Made by a program: the position numbers and the translations under genes. Below are positions 1 through 11,143 of a stretch of DNA of 64,000 nucleotides, in pieces. Positions within the stretch are counted from its first letter, which is position 1, and each line of letters opens with the position of its first letter. The notes under the pieces were generated by a model. That model had not been told where the DNA came from and made no database searches. It saw nothing but the letters and a program-made list of their open reading frames with translations. The DNA comes from G963665215 sp963665215. GTDB taxonomy: Bacteria; Chloroflexota; Dehalococcoidia; Lucifugimonadales; CAUZJF01. Where the stretch lies: contig CAXXWW010000006.1 of the NCBI GenBank assembly GCA_963665215.2, forward strand, positions 248,001-312,000, in the 5' to 3' direction.

Positions 1-69
1 TACGATAAGTTTGCTGGTACGGTCGTCGTCGATGATCGGGAGTACCGTCGTCAGCAGGCTGCAATCTAA
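1..69 (+). CDS. C-terminal tail of a gene cut by the window edge
   Basis: An open frame runs from the first base to a TAA at 67-69 and gives 22 residues ending in RRQQAAI. It is the 3' end of a gene starting outside the window, and nothing in it identifies a family. Its main value is positional: a protein gene, not a 16S rRNA, precedes the 23S promoter. Confidence 0.4.
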   Translation, partial: YDKFAGTVVVDDREYRRQQAAI

Positions 70-89
70 ATGGCTGGTGCCAAAAAGCC

Positions 90-118
90 TTGACGTGTGC
101 TGCCCTATCTCATATAAT
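90..118 (+). promoter_or_regulatory. Sigma-70 promoter of the 23S rRNA
   Basis: TTGACG at 90-95 (5/6 of the -35 consensus), a 17 bp spacer, and a perfect TATAAT at 113-118. Transcription would start near 125, about 145 bases before the mature 23S. Promoters this close to consensus are typical of rRNA genes, and this one lies directly after a protein-coding frame, so the 23S appears to be its own transcription unit. Confidence 0.85.
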
Positions 119-193
119 CAATTGGCTCCATTAGACACACCTATGCGGCTGTTGATCACGTAAGATAAAGTAAGACGGCAACTCTTCAGCGGA

Positions 194-236
194 GGCTGGG
201 AGTGCCCAGCCGCCGATTGTTTTTGCACCTTAACAA
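194..236 (+). promoter_or_regulatory. rRNA leader: hairpin plus boxA-like antitermination site
   Basis: A perfect 7 bp stem (GGCTGGG 194-200 / CCCAGCC 205-211) is followed by a T-rich run. Then TGCACCTTAACAA at 224-236 resembles the rRNA boxA core TGCTCTTTAACAA, differing at only two bases. In known rRNA operons boxA recruits the Nus factors against Rho termination. Binding here is inferred from sequence similarity alone. Confidence 0.55.
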
Positions 237-250
237 CCGAATCCTGCGCG

Positions 251-3410
<3,160 letters not shown>

Positions 3411-3564
3411 CATGACATCTTCATCCTACGGCAGGCTCAGGACGGGCCCCAGGCCTTTCCCCTCGTGGGAGAAGGACTGAGCCTGGCCTTGGTATTGCCT
3501 AGGGGATGAGGCGGAGGTGGGTGAAAGCAGGGTTCGGTTGACGTCGTGACGCTGGCCTGAGCAA
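3411..3564. repeat. Structured spacer with REP-like palindrome
   Basis: No 5S rRNA is recognisable in this 154-base spacer between the 23S and the tRNA. It contains GGCAGGCTCAGGAC (3430-3443) and a matching CTGAGCCTGG about 45 bases later, which pair over 9 bp. An outer pair CATCCTA / TAGGGGATG encloses them. The core resembles the palindromic repeat found at 23.8 and 37.9 kb. Confidence 0.45.
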
Positions 3565-3639
<75 letters not shown>

Positions 3640-3650
3640 GAAACCAACAT

Positions 3651-3687
3651 GGACTGACTACGCGATTGCGTGGTCAGTCCTTTTTTT
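3651..3687 (+). terminator. Rho-independent terminator after the rRNA/tRNA unit
   Basis: A 13 bp stem (3651-3663 with 3668-3680, one G-T pair) with a four-base loop is followed immediately by seven T residues. This is a textbook intrinsic terminator 12 bases after the tRNA and ends the 23S-tRNA transcription unit. Confidence 0.92.
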
Positions 3688-3745
3688 CGCAGAGCGCCTA
3701 GCCGAAAACAGTCATGTCTGAGTTCTGCTCCCCCAAGCGTTTCTT

Positions 3746-4879
3746 ATGGAATTGAATGGCTTACCGGTAGCGCGCGAGCCAGTCGATTCCAAGATGTCCT
3801 TTTTTCGCCAGTGGCGTGACTACGAGATCGAGGTCGTCGTAGGCCTGGAGGAATTTGCTGAGCACGAGCTAAAAGCCACGCTTGCGGAGTCAATCAAGGT
3901 TGTCGGGCGTCCCACGGCGGGACGGGTGTCGGTCAAATTCTGCGGTGACCCTCGCCGCTTTGAGCGCCTCCGCTCCGTGACCGCCGCGCACCTTGTTTGC
4001 TCCTTCCACGTGCCAAGGCCCCGGGCCCTGCTAGGCCACCAAAACCAGCAGTCCCTTCTGCGCTTGGTCAAGCAGGTCTTGGCTCTTTATGCCGATGGGA
4101 CGTTCTCTACCGTTCGGATCAGCGCGGCGGGAGCAGATTCCCGGGTGTTTGTGCGCATGAAAGAGGAGGTTGCCGGTGCTCTTGGCCTGTCGACGACAGA
4201 CGGGCCGGCTCATCTCCAAATGGCTGTCCGTCCACGGCCGGGCGAGTCTCAAGATTGGCAGGTGCTGGTGCGCCTAGCCCCGAGGCCGGCAACTGCTCGC
4301 AAGTGGCGAGTATGCGACTATCCTAGAGCCCTGAACGCAGCTATCGCCAACGTTATGGTGGGGCTGGCGAGGCCCTCTCCTGACCAACGCTTTTTGAACC
4401 TGTTTTGTGGATCGGCAACACTGATGATCGAGAGACTTGAGGTCGCCCCCGCTCGGTTGGTCGTGGGTATCGACCGCAGTCCAAAGGCCCTCGCCTGTGC
4501 CGCGGATAATCTGCGAGCATCTGGGCGCTACCAGTCAGTGCACCTCGTCAACGGAGACGTCGGAGCCGTCCCCATGCCGTCCTCTTCCGTCGATGGATTG
4601 GTGGCGGACTTCCCTTATGGCATGTTGGTCGATTCCAATGTGGAAATCGAGCGAGTCTACACTGAGGCGCTGGGGGAAGCCACACGACTGGCTCTGCCAC
4701 GGGCATCGTTTGTCGCCATCACGGCCAGGAAGAAGCTATTCGAATCGGTGTTGGGTCGGTACCAGAAAGAGTGGGAGTGTGTCCGCGTGATACCTCTCCA
4801 AGTGCCCTTCAGGAGCGGCTACATCAATCCGCACATCTACCATCTGCGGCGCACACCGTTTCGTATCGAGAATAGATAG
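3746..4879 (+). CDS. THUMP-domain RNA N2-guanine methyltransferase
   Basis: A 377-residue protein of the Trm14/TrmN/RlmL class (UPF0020), which methylates guanine N2 in tRNA or rRNA using S-adenosylmethionine. The first ~170 residues match a THUMP-like RNA-binding region (EFAEHELKAT, then a basic PRRFERLRSVTAAH stretch). The C-terminal half is a Rossmann methyltransferase: FLNLFCGSATLMIE is motif I, VVGIDRSPKALACAADNL is the acidic-loop motif, and DFPYG is the family's (N/D)PPY-type catalytic motif. Its position straight after the 23S/tRNA unit, as a separate transcription unit, suits an RNA-modifying role. The start at 3746 is the longest; an internal ATG at 3794 is an alternative because neither has a clear ribosome binding site. 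Exact substrate is unknown. Confidence 0.8.
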   Translation: MELNGLPVAREPVDSKMSFFRQWRDYEIEVVVGLEEFAEHELKATLAESIKVVGRPTAGRVSVKFCGDPRRFERLRSVTAAHLVCSFHVPRPRALLGHQNQQSLLRLVKQVLALYADGTFSTVRISAAGADSRVFVRMKEEVAGALGLSTTDGPAHLQMAVRPRPGESQDWQVLVRLAPRPATARKWRVCDYPRALNAAIANVMVGLARPSPDQRFLNLFCGSATLMIERLEVAPARLVVGIDRSPKALACAADNLRASGRYQSVHLVNGDVGAVPMPSSSVDGLVADFPYGMLVDSNVEIERVYTEALGEATRLALPRASFVAITARKKLFESVLGRYQKEWECVRVIPLQVPFRSGYINPHIYHLRRTPFRIENR

Positions 4880-4898
4880 CAACGATTGCTGTGGAGCC

Positions 4899-5090
4899 GG
4901 TGTTGAGGTGGTGGGGTCGCAGCGCCGGTCCATGATCCTGATGTTCCGCAGCACGGGCACGCGCCTCATGGAGCTTACGGCTCTGGCCCTAGATGACCTG
5001 GACTGGAAGACGGGCAACATCCGCATCCGGATGGGGAAGGGGCAGAAGGAGCGGGTTGTACCGCTTTATCGTGGCGTGCAGGGATACCTG
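4899..5090 (+). pseudogene. Tyrosine recombinase (XerC/D-type) fragment
   Basis: About 60 residues match the start of the catalytic domain of phage-type integrases: STGTRLMELTALALDDLDW carries the first catalytic arginine, followed by the GKGQKERVVPL beta-hairpin. The His-x-x-Arg and Tyr nucleophile boxes are absent, and after ~5090 the frame becomes unrelated sequence. It is a dead remnant of an integrative element or xer paralogue, at the edge of the insertion-sequence cluster. Confidence 0.7.
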
Positions 5091-5195
5091 TCAGGTATCT
5101 ACAGTTTAGTCACGACGCGCTGCCGGCACTCCAGCTAACGCAGGCCGGCCAGTGGAGCTAACGACGTAGGAGTTGTGCTAAAATCCAGCGCGGAG

Positions 5196-6564
5196 GAGGT
5201 TACGTCAATAGGTGTGTAAACGACATCAGGCGGCGACCTTCTCAGCCGTTGATTCAATGGCGATTCCATCCGCATACTGTGCACCGAGATAGACGTCTTC
5301 GATCAACTCAGGGGCCTTCAGACGCCTGAAGCGCTGTTCGGCGACCATCAACATTTTCCAGATCACCGCTATCGCCCGATCGACCCTCTTGTAGCGCTTG
5401 GCGGCATCGGTCCGAAGCCTGAGGGCCGCGAAGGGTGATTCTACCGGGTTCGTCGTGCGAAGGTGCCCCCAGTGCTCCTTTGGGAAGTCATAGAAGGTGA
5501 CCATGCGGTTCCCAGTCCCGCTCCAAGGCCTCTGAGGCCGCCTCGTAGGAATGGTCGCCGCACCACCTGGTGAACACCGTCCTGAGCCGCTCAGCCTCTG
5601 TCCGAGTCGGCGCGTAGGGGATAGTACGCAGCATGAGCTTGGCCTGGTCCTGTTGTCGCTTTGGAAGCTTGGCGAGCACGTTTACGATCTTGTGGTTCCA
5701 GCAGCGTTGCTCTGCCGCCTGCGGATAGACGTTGCGCAGAGCTCCCCAGATGCCCAGGTGTCCGTCTCCAACCACCAGCCTCGGGCAGCTCAAGCCCCGG
5801 CGCTTGATGTCCCTGAGCACCTCGGACCAGTTCTCTGTGGACTCCCTGTATCCGGGAACAGCGCTCACCACCACCTTGCTCCCGTCGCTCAGGGCCGCCA
5901 TCACCACCAGTACCGCCGCCTTCTCCTTCTCAAGACCAGCCTTGACGTAGACTCCATCCACCCACATGTAGACCACTTCCAGGTCATCGAGGGGCCGGCT
6001 GCGCCATTGGGCAAGCTCATCGTTCCACTTATCCTTCAACCGGGCCACCGTGCTCGCCGATACCGGTGCGTCCTCTCCCAGCAGCCCCCGCAAAGCCAGA
6101 TCGAAGTCGCCTTCGGATAGACCGTGCAGGTACAGCTCGGGGATCAACTCAGCAACCTTCCTGGTCCTGTTGACGAACAGCGGCAGCAGCCGGCTCTCGA
6201 ACTGCTCCTCGGTATCGCGGACTCGCGGCCGCCTCAGCTGTATCGTTCCCGAACTCAGCGTAAGCCTCCGGGCTCTGCCGTATCCGTTCCGATAGCCGGT
6301 ATCTGAGTCCGAGTCGGATCTGAGCGCCGACTTCGCCCTTCCCAGAAACGCCGTCACCTCCTCCTCCAGCAACTCCTGGATCAGCCTCTGGACCTGGCTT
6401 CGCACCCAATCCTCCAACTGCTCCCACTCCGGCCTTGACTCCGACCTACTCTCAGTGCTTTCCTTCCTCATGGGCGGTCTATCTCCTCTCTTGGGCCTCG
6501 AGCCCGTGTTGTTCAGAGAGAGGGTACACCGCCTGACTGTTTACACACTTTTTGAAGATACCTC
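5196..6564 (-). mobile_element. IS256-family element, copy 1 (inactivated)
   Basis: This 1369 bp element is almost identical to the intact copy at 19113-20480. Its ends begin GAGGTTACGTCAATAG and GAGGTATCTTCAAAAA, each followed by the family's subterminal GTGTGTAAAC. Flanks are GCGCGGAG and TTGGGAAA, so no target duplication survives, implying a later deletion or rearrangement next to one end. It sits directly against the 5' end of a beta-propeller gene and would separate that gene from its native promoter. Confidence 0.92.
5226..6471 (-). pseudogene. IS256-family (mutator-type) transposase, frameshifted
   Basis: Compared with the intact 414-residue copy, one extra T (near 5507-5509 on the + strand, in the codons after ALERDW) shifts the frame. 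The protein is cut into a 327-residue N-terminal part ending EPHGHLL and a 92-residue C-terminal part starting MVTFYDFPKEH. The DDE residues lie mainly in the N-terminal part (MWVDGVYVKAG, VVGDGHLGIW). The only other coding difference noticed is an Ala for Gly in EEEVT(A/G)FLG. The copy should not transpose on its own but could be moved by the intact one. Confidence 0.9.
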
Positions 6565-7678
6565 TTGGGAAAAGGCATTGACCGGCACGCAAGGCCAAAG
6601 CCGAGCACCTTGATTCACCGGCTGACGTTAGTTGCCTTGGTAACTGCTGTCGCTGCATTATTTTTTTTGCTAGATGTGGGTGTGATAGGTGCCGCCGATC
6701 CTCCCCTCACCTTCGTAGAAGTGAACAAGGACGGAGTGGGAGGCGCTAACGAACTCGACAACGTTAAGGCGGTGGCAGTTAGCGTGGACGGCAAGAACGT
6801 CTATGCCGCAAGTGGCATTGACAACGCATTGACGGTGTTCAGCCGGAACGCGTCGACCGGGGCCCTCACATTCGTGGAGGTTCACAAGGACGGCGTCGGT
6901 CCGATCGACGGGCTTTGGGGCGCCATATCTGTGTCAGTTAGCCCGGACGACAAGCACTTGTACGTCGCAGGGGTAAACGACAACGCATTGACGGTGTTCA
7001 GCCGGAACGCGTCGACCGGGGCCCTCACATTCGTGGAGGTTCTAAAGAATGGTGTCGGCACTGTCGCATTTATCGTGGGTATCAACTCGGTGGAGGTAAG
7101 TTCGGACGGAAAACACGTCTACACCGCCGCAGCTAATGACAGCGCGGTAGTGGTGTTCAGCCGGAACGCGACAGATGGAAAGCTGACATGGGTGGAGGCC
7201 CAACGGGACAACCTAGGAGGCGTTGACGGACTTCAAAGCGTGCGGAGGCTGACGGTCAGTCCGGATGGAAAACACGTCTATGCATCAGGAATAGCTGAAG
7301 ACAAAATAGCGGTGTTCAGCCGGAACGCGACAGATGGAAAGCTGACTTGGCTGGAAATACAGCAGGATGGTACAGGTAGCGTCGACGGGCTTGATGGAGC
7401 CGTAGGGGTAACGGTCAGCCCGGATGGAAAACACGTCTACGTAACTGGTGTTCTTGAACACGCGGTAGCAGTGTTCAGTAGGAACGCTACAACCGGTGCT
7501 CTCACCTTCGTGGAAGTGCTGAAGGATGGCGGCGTCGACGCCGCCAGCAACACCGTTGGCGGAATTGTTGGCGCCTTTCCAGTCAAGGTGAGCTTTGACG
7601 GGAAATGGGTCTACGTCGGAGGTAATACAGGTGATGAGATCGCGGTGTTCAGTAGGAACGCCACAACCGGTGCCTTAA
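6565..7678 (+). pseudogene. Beta-propeller (lactonase-like) surface protein, N-terminal part
   Basis: This is the 5' part of a secreted beta-propeller gene whose 3' end lies at 10689-10947. A hydrophobic signal segment (RLTLVALVTAVAALFFLL) precedes tandem ~65-residue blades of the form SPDGKHVYV...AVFSRNATTGALTFVEV. Six or more repeats are visible, resembling the 6-phosphogluconolactonase-fold repeat family, but no catalytic assignment is justified. IS256 copy 1 abuts position 6565, so the true start codon and promoter are uncertain (TTG at 6565 or at 6610). The frame is broken at 7678 by an IS1380 element. Such repeats often occur in exported adhesin-like proteins. Confidence 0.8.
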
Positions 7679-7950
7679 CCCGAATCCACCGAAGGACACG
7701 GATGGACGGCGTGAGGAAAGCGGAAGGGGGGTGAGGGAGCTACAGGGGAAATAGCATGGGTTCCATTTGGGGTAGGGAGGTCGGCGGACGGTCTTCATCG
7801 CCGCACAGGGGCCCCTATGGCCGTCTGCGGGAGCTGCGATGCGCGGGATGGCGAGAGAATACGCAGCAGGGAACTCTCTCGGACCGGGCTGGCACGAGTC
7901 TGCGGGGATCTTCGGTTGTCCGGTGGGTGGGTCGGTCGCCGACGGTGCCG

Positions 7951-8421
7951 TCAGGCCGGGAGTGGAATGGCTCGCAGCCGGGCCAAGGCGCGGCTGAACT
8001 TCTCAGCCCAAGGCCAGCGATCCGGAAGATGCAGGGTCAACCGGCGTGCCGAGCGGGTGAGCCGTCCGGCCAGGGAGAAGAACCGCCGCCGGAGGGTCTT
8101 GGTGGTGGCTATCCGCTCTCCCAGACCGATCCGCGCCGTCCAGCGGGCCAGGTTGTGGGCCATCGTCTGGACGGCCAGCCAGGCGCCGTTGGCGGCGAAG
8201 CGGCCCGAGGGGAGATGGTTCAGCCCGACGCCGTACTTGAGGTCGCGTATGGCATTCTCGATCTCGGCGTGGCGGCGATGGTCAGCCTCCAGTTCGAGCA
8301 ACTCCCCGTCCCGGTCGGTGATGAAGCCATGATAGCTGTATTTGGCGAAGAGGGCCAGTTGGGAACCGGGCGTGGGCTTCACCCGCCGGACGATGAGCCG
8401 TACCGGCGCGGCGTCCGCCTC
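7951..8421 (-). pseudogene. IS1380 transposase copy A, C-terminal part
   Basis: This is the C-terminal 155 or so residues of the IS1380 type 1 transposase (EADAAPVRLIVRR to the end RLRAIPLPA), matching copy B almost residue for residue. It includes the conserved ...YHGFITDRDGELLELEADHRRHAEIENAIRDLK region with the last acidic catalytic residue. It is separated from its N-terminal half by the IS481 element inserted after the codons for TCTPFQA. Confidence 0.88.
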
Positions 8422-8426
8422 GGCCT

Positions 8427-9712
8427 TGTATAGACCGGGGACATAGCTTACACATGTTCGGGGACATGGTGGACACCATAATAGGCATGACTTCATTACA
8501 AGGAGGTGGTCATGCCATGGAAGGAGATGTCCGTTATGTCTCAGAGGAGAGAGTTCGTGGAGCTGGCGCAGGCTGAAGGCACCAACAAAAGGGGCCTTTG
8601 CCGTCGCTTCGGGATCAGCCCTACGACTGGATACAAGTGGCTTGGGCGTTTCCGTGAAGGGAGCGAGGCAGGCCTGGTCGAGCTGCCGCGGCGGCCTCAC
8701 TACTCGCCTGCACGTACCCCATCGCAGGTTGAGCAGGCGGTGCTGTCTGCCCGTGCGGCCCATCCGGCCTGGGGAGCTCGTAAGCTGCGACGGTGGCTTT
8801 TGGACCGCAGGGATGTGTTTGAGGCGGACATGCCGGCCCCCAGTACTATCACGGCGATCTTGCGTCGTCATGGCCGCATTGACCCCGCCGAGGGGCCCAA
8901 GCACCGTTCCTGGCAGCGATTTGAACACCAGGCACCCAACGACCTGTGGCAGATGGACTTCAAAGGCCACTTCCCCCTTACCCGAGGACGCTGCCACCCT
9001 CTGACTGTTCTGGACGATCACTCTCGGTTTGCCTTGGGGCTGCAGGCCTGCGGTAACGAGCAGGGAGAGATGGTGCAACAGCGCCTGACGGCTATCTTCC
9101 GGCGCTACGGCCTGCCCAACACAATGTTGATGGACAATGGCTCCCCGTGGGGCCATGACCAAGACCACCCCTACACACCTTTTACAGTCTGGCTGCTGAG
9201 GTTGGGCATCGGAGTCAGTCATGGACGCCCTTATCACCCTCAGACACAGGGAAAAGATGAGCGCTTCCACCGAACCATGACCGTTGAAGTGCTGCAGGGG
9301 AGCAGCTTCACTGATCTGGCGCACTGCCAGAGAGCCTTCGACCTGTGGCGGGACATCTACAACTTGGAGCGGCCCCATGACGCCCTTGACCTTGCTACTC
9401 CGGCCACCAAGTACCAAGTGAGCCAAAGACTGTTTCCCGAGGTCCTTCCACCCTTGGAGTACGAACCAACCGACCTGGTACGCCGTGTTCACGACAAAGG
9501 TAGGCTCCAGTTGTTTGGCCGTATCTTCAAGGTACCTAAGGCCTTCAAGGGCATGCCAGTGGCTATTCGGCCGACAACTGACGATGGAGTCTGGAACGTC
9601 TTCTTCGCCACTCATCAAATCGCCCAGCTTGACCTCAGGCACGATGCCTAACATACTCAAATGTGTCCACCATGTCTCCGAACACCCGTCCACCATGTGT
9701 CCGGTCCATACA
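8427..9712 (+). mobile_element. IS481-family element nested in IS1380 copy A
   Basis: A 1286 bp element bounded by imperfect inverted repeats TGTATAGACCGGGGACAT / TGTATGGACCGGACACAT, with a 5 bp target duplication GGCCT (8422-8426 and 9713-9717). Both ends contain further copies of GGACATGGTGGACAC, probably subterminal transposase sites. Comparison with the uninterrupted copy B proves the insertion point and its polarity. Confidence 0.93.
8512..9651 (+). CDS. IS481-family transposase
   Basis: About 379 residues and apparently intact. The N-terminus is a helix-turn-helix (GTNKRGLCRRFGISPTTGYKWLGRF) followed by an integrase core (rve) with the DDE triad: D in WQMDFKGH, D in MLMDNGSPW, and E in GKDERFHRT. 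The start is set at the ATG at 8512 because AAGGAGG lies seven bases upstream; an in-frame GTG at 8506 overlaps that site. It is the only full-length transposase within this nested pair, so the IS481 may still be mobile. Confidence 0.92.
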   Translation: MPWKEMSVMSQRREFVELAQAEGTNKRGLCRRFGISPTTGYKWLGRFREGSEAGLVELPRRPHYSPARTPSQVEQAVLSARAAHPAWGARKLRRWLLDRRDVFEADMPAPSTITAILRRHGRIDPAEGPKHRSWQRFEHQAPNDLWQMDFKGHFPLTRGRCHPLTVLDDHSRFALGLQACGNEQGEMVQQRLTAIFRRYGLPNTMLMDNGSPWGHDQDHPYTPFTVWLLRLGIGVSHGRPYHPQTQGKDERFHRTMTVEVLQGSSFTDLAHCQRAFDLWRDIYNLERPHDALDLATPATKYQVSQRLFPEVLPPLEYEPTDLVRRVHDKGRLQLFGRIFKVPKAFKGMPVAIRPTTDDGVWNVFFATHQIAQLDLRHDA

Positions 9713-9717
9713 GGCCT

Positions 9718-10567
9718 GGAAGGGGGTGCAGGTGGTCTCGGCCACATCGGCGGCGCCGTCCATCCAGTAAGGAATCGGCGTCCAGGCATCTTCGGGTATC
9801 GCCTCGATGAGATTGTGCAGGCTTTTGTGCTGGCGGATGGTGATGGAGAAGCGGACATCCATCTTGCGGCAGACGGATACCACGCCATGAGTGTAGAACC
9901 CGCTGTCGGCCCGTAGCGTGAGTCGTCCGTTGGCCCCGGCGTAGCGCACCCGTCCCACCGTCTCCCGCAGGAAGTGGGCGGCGCCGCGGGCGGTGTTGGC
10001 CCGGCCCTCGCGCAGCCGGGACATCAGCACGTCTCCGGTGCCGGCGGCGATGGCCAGCAGCGGGTGGTAGCCCCGCTTGCCGGTATAGCCGTGGTGGCGG
10101 GCGCCCTCCTTGGCCAGTCCGTAGGTCTCGCAGATGGTGGAGTCCAGGTCAATGGTCAGGGGCCCGTCGCCGGGTCCCGCCCCGGCCTGCCAAGCCCGGG
10201 CCAGCAACTCGCGGCTCACCCGGTCGAGTTGACGGACGTGGCCCCACCGGAAGCTGCGCAGGAAGGTGCCCAGGGTGGATGGCGCCTTGAGAGTGCCGCC
10301 CAGGGTGCAGGCCGTCCCCCCGGTGCGCAACACATCGGCGTCGTCAATGCAGTCGCCCCCAGCCAGCGCAGACGCCACCAGCGTCATCATCTTGTCGCTC
10401 GTGTTCGCCCGCCCCGGGGCATCGCCCAGGTCGAGGCGCTGCCGGACGAGTTCGGGCAGGCCGAGGTGCCGCGCCAGGGTGGCCGGAAGGAGCAGCCCGG
10501 CATTGGCCACCAAGCGGCGGTCGTCGAAGGTGATTTGGATCCGGTCGGGGTGGTTGCGTGGCAGCAT
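9718..10567 (-). pseudogene. IS1380 transposase copy A, N-terminal part
   Basis: The N-terminal ~283 residues of the IS1380 type 1 transposase: MLPRNHPDRIQITFDDRR, the N-terminal fold, then LTIDLDSTICETYG with catalytic aspartates and LTLRADSGFYTHG with the second acidic site. It stops being homologous after TCTPFQA, where the IS481 is inserted. Relative to copy B it has Leu for Val in TCTLGGT(L/V)KAPS. The protein is therefore dead in this copy. Confidence 0.9.
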
Positions 10568-10688
10568 CTACTGGGTGCTCCTTTTCCGGGGCCGTTTTTT
10601 TGCTACAAAACCATTATCCCAGAAGCACAGGAGCACCTTCTTGCCGCCTCAGGACGCTAACCCGACGCCCTCCTTCGGTGGATTCGGG

Positions 10689-10947
10689 CTTAACCTTTGT
10701 GGAAGCCCACAAGGACGGAGCAGTCGGCGTTGATGGGCTTGATGGCGCTGTATCGTTGGCAGAGAGCCCTGATGGGAAACACCTCTATGTCGGGGGTGAA
10801 ATAGACGACGCGGTGGCGGTGTTTGAGGGGACGCCCTCTGCCGTAAGCGTGCCGAGTGTTTCTCAATGGGGCCTGATCGGCCTTGCGATCCTGATGATGA
10901 CGACGTTCATGTGGCGCTTTCGGCGGCGGGCAGCGTCAATTCGTTAA
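10689..10947 (+). pseudogene. Beta-propeller protein, C-terminal part with IPTL-CTERM-like tail
   Basis: This completes the gene begun at 6565: LTFVEAHKDGAVGVDGLDGA and SPDGKHLYVGG continue the same blade series. The end (VPSVSQWGLIGLAILMMTTF then an Arg-rich WRFRRR) has the layout of IPTL-CTERM sorting tails: a short (I/V)P-x-x-S-x-WG motif, one membrane helix and basic residues. In known systems such tails are processed by exosortase-type enzymes. No exosortase is visible in the window. The TSD CTTAA occupies the first five bases. Confidence 0.75.
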
Positions 10948-11143
10948 CTCGACTGCGCTGACTGATTTCGCCGGAAAAAAAGCGCGCTCTCTTTACAGAA
11001 CTCGGCGGAGGTCGGCGGGATCGACTTAAAATCCAAACGGCTCTCGAGTCGGGGGCTGGCTCACACGGGCCGGCCCTGGTCTTTTTGTGCGTCCTCTGCT
11101 GCTCGAGGACGCTGCCGAAGTTAATCTTAGGGTGCAGAAGCTT

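Larger units (their letters stand above)
7679..10688 (-). mobile_element. IS1380-family element type 1, copy A, carrying a nested IS481
   Basis: The element has inverted ends CCCGAATCCACCGAAGGA and a 5 bp target duplication CTTAA (7674-7678 and 10689-10693). Without the nested IS481 and its 5 bp duplication it is 1719 bp, exactly the length of copy B (22110-23828). Removing element and duplication restores a continuous beta-propeller blade (TGALT-FVEA), so the insertion is inside that gene, antisense to it. About 270 bases at each end are noncoding. Confidence 0.92.

Noticed and set aside
3411..3564. Possible 5S rRNA between the 23S and the tRNA
   Set aside because: Neither the conserved loop A/C segments nor the usual length fit; the pairing seen is better explained by a REP-like palindrome.
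5551..6120. A 189-residue frame opposite the IS256 transposase (also 19557-20126)
   Set aside because: Same shadow effect; Pro/Arg-rich translation with no domain, only present because the element is duplicated.
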